In this document: positions 1 through 5,131 of the stretch, one piece after another
Position numbering within the stretch: the stretch's first letter is position 1
Layout: each line of letters begins with the position of its first letter
DNA from: CAZCCM01 sp964616165
Lineage (GTDB): Bacteria > Bacillota > Clostridia > TANB77 > CAG-508
Direction of reading: 5' to 3'
DNA length: 10,510 nt
Assembly (NCBI GenBank): GCA_964616165.1
Contig: CAZTTS010000019.1
Location: forward strand, 1 to 10,510
Program-made: the position numbers and the translations under genes
The notes under the pieces: model-generated
What the model was told of the DNA's origin: nothing
The model's database searches: none
What the model saw: only the letters and a program-made list of their open reading frames with translations

Positions 1-316
1 CAATGAAAGACAGGGTGTTCTTGAAGCCCATAAGCCCTTTGATGCCGAGATTGAAGCACATGTTGAGCAGCACGGACTGACGCACTTCATCGAGGTTGTT
101 GTAGATATTTGGAATCTCTTCCAAGAGCCGCTGTTCGCAGTCCAGGACATCCCTCTCCAGCATGGCGCATGCTTCTTTCTGAGAGATGCCGCAGTCATCG
201 AGATTGCGCCCGATGCCGATGGTTAGCTTTCCAGCCGTGCAGCGGTATGGTTTCAGCTTCAAACCTTCATGCCTGACTAACTGCGCCTTGATTCTATTCA
301 GCAACGATTCCGTCAT
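1..316 (-). CDS. Phage endolysin, GH24 lysozyme (muramidase), 3' end outside window
   Basis: This gene cleaves the glycan strands of peptidoglycan for host lysis at the end of phage growth. Reading leftwards from ATG at 316, the first 105 codons lie in the window. The GH24 catalytic triad is visible as E-x8-C-x5-T: Glu17 in HEG, Cys26 in YRCTAG and Thr32, followed by the family's TIGIGRNLDD segment. A second conserved block (DEVRQSVLLNMCFNLG) matches the helical part of T4-type lysozymes. T4 lysozyme has Asp at the Cys26 position, but Cys is a known natural alternative in this family. The N-terminus has no hydrophobic signal or SAR segment, so export would need a holin. AGGAG lies five bases before the ATG. 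G+C is clearly higher than in the plus-strand cassette, which fits a resident phage gene. Confidence 0.9.
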   Translation of the reverse strand, partial: MTESLLNRIKAQLVRHEGLKLKPYRCTAGKLTIGIGRNLDDCGISQKEACAMLERDVLDCEQRLLEEIPNIYNNLDEVRQSVLLNMCFNLGIKGLMGFKNTLSFI

Positions 317-321
317 GGTGA

Positions 322-326
322 CTCCT
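322..326 (-). promoter_or_regulatory. Shine-Dalgarno of the endolysin gene
   Basis: AGGAG on the minus strand, five bases before the ATG at 316. It fixes the endolysin start. Confidence 0.75.
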
Positions 327-377
327 AGAACTTGTTGTGATCAATGATCCGGAGCCATGAAAGCATTGCTCTGTGTG

Positions 378-426
378 TTGACAAATAAGGATGCATAACG
401 ATGCGACAGATTTTGTTATTGACAAA
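378..426 (+). promoter_or_regulatory. Paired TTGACAAA motifs, candidate promoter or regulator site
   Basis: TTGACAAA occurs at 378-385 and again at 419-426, exactly 41 bp apart (about four helical turns). The first six bases of each equal the -35 consensus. No strong -10 follows either at the usual spacing; the best is ttcatt at 442-447, matching 3 of 6 positions. They may be a -35 element plus a chance copy, or two binding sites for a regulator. The assignment is tentative. Confidence 0.25.
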
Positions 427-444
427 AAGCGATTACCTCATTTC

Positions 445-455
445 ATTGTTGTACT
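445..455 (+). repeat. Left copy of an 11-bp near-repeat flanking the cassette
   Basis: ATTGTTGTACT here resembles ATTGTCGTACT at 10035-10045, matching 10 of 11 bases in the same orientation. The two lie at the left and right edges of the low-G+C cassette, so they could be remnants of a target-site or recombination repeat. A match this good between two short edge regions could be chance. Confidence 0.2.
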
Positions 456-473
456 AAATTGTTTCATGTGAGG

Positions 474-491
474 GATTGATGAAATTCAATC
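474..491. repeat. Short inverted repeat GATTGA-6-TCAATC
   Basis: Perfect 6-bp arms GATTGA (474-479) and TCAATC (486-491) enclose six bases. The repeat spans the first possible start codon (ATG at 479) of the small leader ORF. It could be an operator for the cassette, but six-base arms are short enough to arise by chance. Confidence 0.25.
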
Positions 492-616
492 AGGTATATG
501 GCACGGAGTCAAGTGAAATAGAATGTCCTAGAGCCATTGTTGGCTATAGCCGGGAGGGACATATGATCATACATGCGCTTATCTATTTAAGTGAGATATA
601 CAATGATATTCACTAG
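479..616 (+). CDS. Possible 45-codon leader ORF upstream of the cassette
   Basis: A short open frame begins at ATG 479, four bases after GAGGG, and ends at TAG 614-616. A second in-frame ATG at 563 follows GGGAGGG (552-558), the best Shine-Dalgarno in the region; starting there would give 17 codons. The stop lies 14 nt inside the next gene if that gene starts at ATG 603, an arrangement typical of translational coupling or of a control peptide. The product (starts MKFNQVYGTE, ends EIYNDIH) is not recognised and has no clear membrane segment. It may be a real small protein, a regulatory leader, or chance. The only support is ribosome-binding signals and position. Confidence 0.3.
   Translation: MKFNQVYGTESSEIECPRAIVGYSREGHMIIHALIYLSEIYNDIH
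529..551 (+). promoter_or_regulatory. Nested hairpin/palindrome before a strong Shine-Dalgarno
   Basis: AGCCA (532-536) and TGGCT (541-545) pair around a TTGT loop, with an outer TA/TA pairing after a mismatch. GGCTATAGCC (542-551) is a perfect 10-bp palindrome that shares its left half with the hairpin. It abuts GGGAGGG (552-558). The two pairings use the same bases and cannot form together, so the site could be an alternative-structure leader or a dimeric repressor operator. Function is inferred only. Confidence 0.3.
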
Positions 617-1037
617 CAAGAGTGATTTCGTGCAGGCAATGAATGATGCGAATTCAACTGGATCTCTTCTGCCTCCTAAACACGATCCTAATGACATATC
701 AATTACCAGATGTTCAGATAGGTCGGTAGTTTCTTTTACTGTTTCATCAAGTTTAATGTCCTTAATTAATTCTTGTGATTATGATTTGTACTATCACCCA
801 GATTATCGAGGACAAAGCTTGCGTAGCTTTTATGTATTATGCCCACACTCATCAAGCGGACTAACTGATCTTGGGAACTGGGTACTATCCGGATCTAGTG
901 TGGTTGGCGATCCACTCGATAGACTTGTTTTTGTATCAGGAAGCACTGTTGGATGGCATGTTTTTGCTGAGACCTCCTCTACCATAACGAATCGAGTAGG
1001 AACTGGTTTGTTAGGAGCAGGCCAACTAGTTAACTAG
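603..1037 (+). CDS. Unrecognised small protein at head of the restriction operon
   Basis: About 144 aa if started at ATG 603; a GTG at 591 in the same frame would add four residues. I prefer ATG 603 because AGTGAG (590-595) lies seven bases before it, although this is a weak ribosome site. The next in-frame codon upstream of the GTG is a stop, so no longer version exists. The product is serine/glycine-rich in its second half (for example GSSVVGDPLDRLVFVSGSTV), has few charges there, and shows no transmembrane helix, helix-turn-helix, zinc ligands or known catalytic motif that I can see. Codon choice is AT-rich, as in the cassette. The stop is 16 bases before hsdM1, so it is probably in the same transcript. 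I do not recognise the family. It could be an accessory or control protein, or a spurious frame. Confidence 0.5.
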   Translation: MIFTSKSDFVQAMNDANSTGSLLPPKHDPNDISITRCSDRSVVSFTVSSSLMSLINSCDYDLYYHPDYRGQSLRSFYVLCPHSSSGLTDLGNWVLSGSSVVGDPLDRLVFVSGSTVGWHVFAETSSTITNRVGTGLLGAGQLVN

Positions 1038-1053
1038 ATATAGGTTAGCGCTT

Positions 1054-2538
1054 ATGTACAATCAACAAAGTATCGAGTCATACCTATGGGAGTCTGCAAA
1101 TATCCTAAGAGGCTCAATAGACGCTGCGGACTTTAAAACCTATATTTTTCCACTGCTATTCTTTAAGCGTATTTCGGATGTATATGATGAAGAAACTGAA
1201 GTAGCTATACATGAATCTGGCGGCAGTTTTGAGTTTGCAAGTTTCCCAGAAAACCATAGATTCCAGATTCCTGAAGATTGTCACTGGAATGATATCCGGG
1301 CTAAATCTGAAAACATTGGACACGCACTGAAGAAAGCTATGAGGGGTATAGAACAAGCGAATCCTGATACTCTTTATGGTATCTTTGGAGATGTTCAATG
1401 GACTAATAAAGAACGTTTTTCGGACGCACTGCTTAAGGATTTGATCGAACATTTCGCATCTAAGATTCTTAGTAATTCAAACTGCAGGAACGATGTTCTC
1501 GGAAAAGCGTATGAGTATTTAATAAAGAGATTTGCCGATCTATCAAAGAAGAAAGCCGGTGAGTTTTACACGCCAAGGAACGTTATTAAACTGCTTGTTA
1601 GGCTGCTAGATCCTCAGGCAGGCGAATCAGTATATGATCCTGCTTGTGGAACAGGTGGCATGTTGTTAGAAACACTTCATCAAATAAATGAAAACGGGCA
1701 TAATGGGAAACTTATGCTTGGCAAGATTTTTGGGCAGGAGAAGAATCTGACAACATCTACTATTGCGAGAATGAACCTTTATTTGCATGGAGCAGAAGAT
1801 TTTATTATTGCACAAGGGGACACCTTAAGAAACCCAGCTTTTTTCTATGGAGACTCATTGGCGCAATTCGATTGTGTTATTGCGAATCCACCGTTTTCCC
1901 TGAGTAATTGGGGTTCTGATGTTTGGATCAATGATCCTTACGGAAGGAGTTTTGCCGGATTGCCCCCATCAACAAATGGTGACTTTGCTTGGATTCAACA
2001 CATGATCAAATCAATGACACCAATAAAAGGGAGAATGGCTGTAGTGCTTCCATATGGTGTCCTATTCAGACCGGGTAAGGAAAGTAGCATAAGAAAGAAG
2101 ATTATCGAATTAGACTGTTTGGAAACTATCATAGGGTTAGGCCCGAATCTGTTTTATGGCACCAATATATCTGCGTGTATACTTGTGTTTCGTGAAAAGA
2201 AACATGAAGCTGCACGAGGATTTGTGAAGATGATTAATGCTTCCGATCAACTTAAGGTAGGGAAAGCACAAAATCATTTACTTCAGACGCACATCGATAG
2301 AATATACGAATATTATATGAGCGATGTCGAAGACAAAAAGTTCTGTAGACTTGTATCTATAACTGAAATCAAATCTAATGATTACAATTTGTTGCTATCC
2401 AAGTATCTTGAGAGTGCGAATGAAGAAGACACTAGGTCTTTTCAGGATGCTTTGAAAAATGTAGTTTATACCATAAGAAACGCACAGATAGCTGAAAAAG
2501 AGATCTTGGGAATGTTAGAAAGAGAGGCTTTACAGTGA
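1054..2538 (+). CDS. hsdM: Type I methyltransferase subunit M1 (NPPF, predicted m6A)
   Basis: This is a modification subunit of a Type I restriction-modification complex, 494 aa, of normal length. It transfers a methyl group from S-adenosylmethionine to one half-site chosen by HsdS. The N-terminal HsdM helical domain (about 5-135) includes SYLWESANILRG and YIFPLLFFKR. Next come the FYTP motif (171-174), SAM-binding motif I DPACGTGG (195-202), FGQE (226-229) and catalytic motif IV NPPF (278-281). The C-terminal part (about 400-494) is more variable and should contact HsdS. Its start follows a weak AGG at 1042-1044. It overlaps the next gene by four bases (GTGA). hsdM2 is a clear paralogue, roughly half identical by eye, with NPPY instead of NPPF. 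NPPF predicts adenine-N6 methylation in the published heterodimeric M1M2S class. Confidence 0.95.
   Translation: MYNQQSIESYLWESANILRGSIDAADFKTYIFPLLFFKRISDVYDEETEVAIHESGGSFEFASFPENHRFQIPEDCHWNDIRAKSENIGHALKKAMRGIEQANPDTLYGIFGDVQWTNKERFSDALLKDLIEHFASKILSNSNCRNDVLGKAYEYLIKRFADLSKKKAGEFYTPRNVIKLLVRLLDPQAGESVYDPACGTGGMLLETLHQINENGHNGKLMLGKIFGQEKNLTTSTIARMNLYLHGAEDFIIAQGDTLRNPAFFYGDSLAQFDCVIANPPFSLSNWGSDVWINDPYGRSFAGLPPSTNGDFAWIQHMIKSMTPIKGRMAVVLPYGVLFRPGKESSIRKKIIELDCLETIIGLGPNLFYGTNISACILVFREKKHEAARGFVKMINASDQLKVGKAQNHLLQTHIDRIYEYYMSDVEDKKFCRLVSITEIKSNDYNLLLSKYLESANEEDTRSFQDALKNVVYTIRNAQIAEKEILGMLEREALQ
2524..2527 (+). promoter_or_regulatory. Shine-Dalgarno deciding the GTG start of hsdM2
   Basis: GAGG inside the 3' end of hsdM1, seven bases before GTG 2535. 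The GTG overlaps the TGA of hsdM1. No nearby in-frame ATG competes, so this coupled GTG start is favoured. Confidence 0.6.
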
Positions 2539-4025
2539 GTATTTCCAAAGAGACTCTTGAGTCTTACTTGTGGAGCGCAGCAACATATCTCCGGGGACAT
2601 ATTGACTCGGGGGATTATAAACAATATATATTCCCCCTATTATTCTACAAAAGACTATGTGATGTATATGACGAAGAGGAAGAAGAAGCAATCAACGAGT
2701 TCGAAGGTAATAGAGAGTACGCTAATTTTAGTGAGAATCATAGATTTGTTATACCTAGTGATCATCATTGGAACGACGTCAGGTCAAAATCAGTAAACAT
2801 TGGGAATGATATACAGAAAGCATTTCGAGCTATCGAAGCTTCGAACCATGATTTACTAAGTGGGGTGTTTGGAGATGCACAATGGACTAATAAAGATGTA
2901 CTTCCAGATTCTATGCTTAAGGAATTGATCGAGCACTTCAGCACTCAAAACCTCTCTGTTAAAAGCTGTCCCGAAGATGAGCTAGGTGTCGGCTATGAAT
3001 TTCTTATTAAAAGGTTTGCAGATGATTCAGGTCATACTGCAGCTGAATTCTATACAAATAGAACAGTCGTGCATCTAATGACTGAACTGTTAGAACCTTC
3101 TCCCGGAGAATCTATTTATGATCCAACATGTGGCTCTGCTGGCATGCTTTTATCGGCAGTATCGTATTTAAAACGAATGAACAGAGAATATAGAAGTTTA
3201 AAGCTTTATGGCCAAGAAATCAACCTGTTGACATCTGCAATAGGAAAGATGAATATGATTTTGCATGGGATTGAGGATTTCTGTATTATGAGGGAAGACA
3301 CTCTAACATATCCCCAATTCATCGATAAAGGGAAACTTAAGAAATTCGACGTCGTATTAGCCAATCCTCCATATTCAATCAAAAAGTGGAATAGAGCTTC
3401 TTGGGCTAATGATCCGTGGGGAAGAAACATATTTGGGACACCCCCTCAAGGAAGAGCTGATTACGCTTTTTGGCAGCACATTTTAGCTAGTATGAAATCA
3501 AACTCAGGTAGATGTGCTGTTCTATTCCCGCATGGGGTCTTATTCAGAAATGAAGAACACGATATGAGAGCTAAGTTAGTTGAAGCGGACATCCTTGAGT
3601 GTGTTATTGGATTGGGGCCTAATCTCTTTTATAATTCGCCCATGGAAGCATGTATCGTGATTTGCAGGAGTAAAAAGGTACGTTCTCATAGGGGGAGAAT
3701 TCTTTTCATTGATGCAGTCGATGAAGTAACAAGAGAAAGAGCACAGAGTTTTATTAGTGAAAAGCAAATGCAGAGGATTGCATCGACATATCATTCATTC
3801 GAATCTGGGCCGGTTTTATCCTGTGTTAAAGATATTGAAGGGCTGAGGAAAAAAAACTACAATTTAAGTATATCTGCTCATGTTTCAAACAATAACACGC
3901 ATAAGACAAACCTGAATAATGAAGATATCTGTATCATTCTTGAGGAGTATCTTGCTGGCTCTCATAGAGTAGCGGAGTTACTTGATCAGATCAAAGCATC
4001 GGGGATAAACAATGATTCGATTTAA
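2535..4025 (+). CDS. hsdM: Type I methyltransferase subunit M2 (NPPY, predicted m4C)
   Basis: This is the second, non-identical modification subunit, 496 aa. It has the same domain order as its neighbour: an N-terminal HsdM domain (SYLWSAATYLRG, YIFPLLFYKR), FYTN (172-175, where M1 has FYTP), motif I DPTCGSAG (196-203), YGQE (225-228) and catalytic motif IV NPPY (277-280). Shared insert-like blocks such as FGDAQWTNK show that the two genes come from a duplication. Both keep the SAM and catalytic residues, so neither looks dead. In the published Type I subgroup with two M subunits, the NPPY member makes N4-methylcytosine, so M2 probably marks the cytosine half-site. Translation starts at a GTG overlapping the stop of hsdM1. 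The base specificity is inferred from motif IV and has not been shown for this protein. Confidence 0.93.
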   Translation: MSISKETLESYLWSAATYLRGHIDSGDYKQYIFPLLFYKRLCDVYDEEEEEAINEFEGNREYANFSENHRFVIPSDHHWNDVRSKSVNIGNDIQKAFRAIEASNHDLLSGVFGDAQWTNKDVLPDSMLKELIEHFSTQNLSVKSCPEDELGVGYEFLIKRFADDSGHTAAEFYTNRTVVHLMTELLEPSPGESIYDPTCGSAGMLLSAVSYLKRMNREYRSLKLYGQEINLLTSAIGKMNMILHGIEDFCIMREDTLTYPQFIDKGKLKKFDVVLANPPYSIKKWNRASWANDPWGRNIFGTPPQGRADYAFWQHILASMKSNSGRCAVLFPHGVLFRNEEHDMRAKLVEADILECVIGLGPNLFYNSPMEACIVICRSKKVRSHRGRILFIDAVDEVTRERAQSFISEKQMQRIASTYHSFESGPVLSCVKDIEGLRKKNYNLSISAHVSNNNTHKTNLNNEDICIILEEYLAGSHRVAELLDQIKASGINNDSI

Positions 4026-4034
4026 TTCGATAAC

Positions 4035-4040
4035 GAAGGA
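4035..4040 (+). promoter_or_regulatory. Shine-Dalgarno of hsdS
   Basis: GAAGGA lies 11 bases before ATG 4052, in the 26-base gap after hsdM2, the largest gap inside the restriction operon. The spacing is long, so initiation may be modest. Confidence 0.45.
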
Positions 4041-4051
4041 TTCCGAAACTC

Positions 4052-5131
4052 ATGTATCTTAAACCCCTGGAATATAATCAGTTATCATTTGGTGATTTAG
4101 TCGAGAATATAACCACTAAAGCAAATCCAAATAAAACAGATCATACGGTCTATGTTGGACTTGAACATTTAGATCCTGACTGTCTACATTTACACAGATG
4201 GGACAATCCATCATCAGTTATAGGAACGAAAATTGAGTTTCAGTCTGGAGATGTAATATTTGGCAGACGTAGAGCTTATCAAAGAAAAGTATGTCTTGCT
4301 GAGTTTAATGGTATATGTTCTGCACATGCATCTGTTTTTCGTGCAAATAAAGCACTCATGCTACCCGAATTCCTTCCGTTCTTTATTGCTTCAAACACCT
4401 TTATGAATAGAGCAAAAAGTATATCTGTAGGATCGCTTTCTCCAACAATCAATTGGACGACGCTAAAGACCGAAACATTCTATGTGCCTGCGATCGAAAG
4501 CCAAAAGAGAGTAACTCCTGTATTAATGGCTGCTGACCAGTTAGTTGAGAAGTGGAGACTTGCTTTGTCCGCAGTTGCTGAGCTATATATCTCTTCCTTA
4601 AGTGAGTTACGAGAAAGATTACTTATTAGTTCAGAATATAAGATAGGCGATGTATTGAAACTAGAATACGGTAAAGCATTACCTGAAAATAAACGCAGTG
4701 GCACTGGCTTTCCAGTTGTCGGTTCCAATGGGATTATCGGATATCATGACGAGTTCTTAATTGATGATCCTTGTATTGTTGTGGGTAGGAAGGGAGGTGC
4801 TGGAGAAGTGACATGGTATGATGATCCAATCTGGCCGATCGATACTTCTTTCTTTGTTAGGTTTGTTAAAAGCATGAACCCAAGGTTTACATACTATATG
4901 CTCAAAAGCTTGCGCCTAAAGCAGTTATCGATAACAACTGCAATTCCGGGACTGAATAGAAATGATGTACATGCTCTGAAGATATCCTTACCCGATTCTA
5001 GGGAGCAACAACGCTGGACTGACAGGCTGGATTGCGTCAGCAAATTAGAATTATATGTGCAAAATCAAGTCGAAGTTTCTATCAGACTTCTACAATTTCT
5101 AATTGAATCATTTGTTAGAGAGGTGCAGTAG
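4052..5131 (+). CDS. hsdS: Type I specificity subunit HsdS
   Basis: This subunit recognises the bipartite DNA target and holds the two M subunits. At 359 aa it is slightly short but complete, with two target-recognition domains. TRD1 spans roughly 10-150 (YVGLEHLD, then FGRRRAYQRKVCLAEFNGICS), ending in the SLSPTINWTTLK segment typical of the TRD exit. A helical spacer of about 150-195 follows (ADQLVEKWRLALSAVAELYISSLSELRERLL). TRD2 covers about 196-320 (FPVVGSNGIIGYHDEF, IVVGRKGGAGEV, WPIDTSFFVR, IPGLNRNDV). A C-terminal helix (about 325-359) pairs with the central one. The two TRDs are unlike each other, so the target should be asymmetric; with M1/M2 present, one half should carry the methylated A and the other the methylated C. 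I cannot read the recognised bases from sequence. The last base of the stop codon is the first base of hsdR. Confidence 0.93.
   Translation: MYLKPLEYNQLSFGDLVENITTKANPNKTDHTVYVGLEHLDPDCLHLHRWDNPSSVIGTKIEFQSGDVIFGRRRAYQRKVCLAEFNGICSAHASVFRANKALMLPEFLPFFIASNTFMNRAKSISVGSLSPTINWTTLKTETFYVPAIESQKRVTPVLMAADQLVEKWRLALSAVAELYISSLSELRERLLISSEYKIGDVLKLEYGKALPENKRSGTGFPVVGSNGIIGYHDEFLIDDPCIVVGRKGGAGEVTWYDDPIWPIDTSFFVRFVKSMNPRFTYYMLKSLRLKQLSITTAIPGLNRNDVHALKISLPDSREQQRWTDRLDCVSKLELYVQNQVEVSIRLLQFLIESFVREVQ

Larger units (their letters stand above)
327..478. other. Divergent intergenic region between phage endolysin and defence cassette
   Basis: This AT-rich stretch carries no convincing gene. It must hold the promoter of the plus-strand cassette and perhaps one for the endolysin. 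It contains two TTGACAAA words (378-385 and 419-426) whose first six bases match the sigma70 -35 consensus. Neither has a good TATAAT-like hexamer 16-18 bases downstream, so I do not call a precise promoter. The change from phage-like to cassette-like composition falls somewhere in this region. Confidence 0.5.

Noticed and set aside
357..398. 13-codon frame starting at ATG 357 in the divergent region
   Set aside because: Too short, with GGAG only three bases from the start codon; nothing else supports translation.
2535..4025. Possibility that hsdM2 is a decayed duplicate
   Set aside because: The SAM motif, NPPY motif and full length are intact with no frameshift, and the gene is translationally coupled to hsdM1.
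4015..4031. ATTCGAT direct repeat (4015-4021 and 4025-4031) between hsdM2 and hsdS
   Set aside because: The first copy is coding sequence at the end of hsdM2. A seven-base repeat in an AT-rich gap is easily due to chance.
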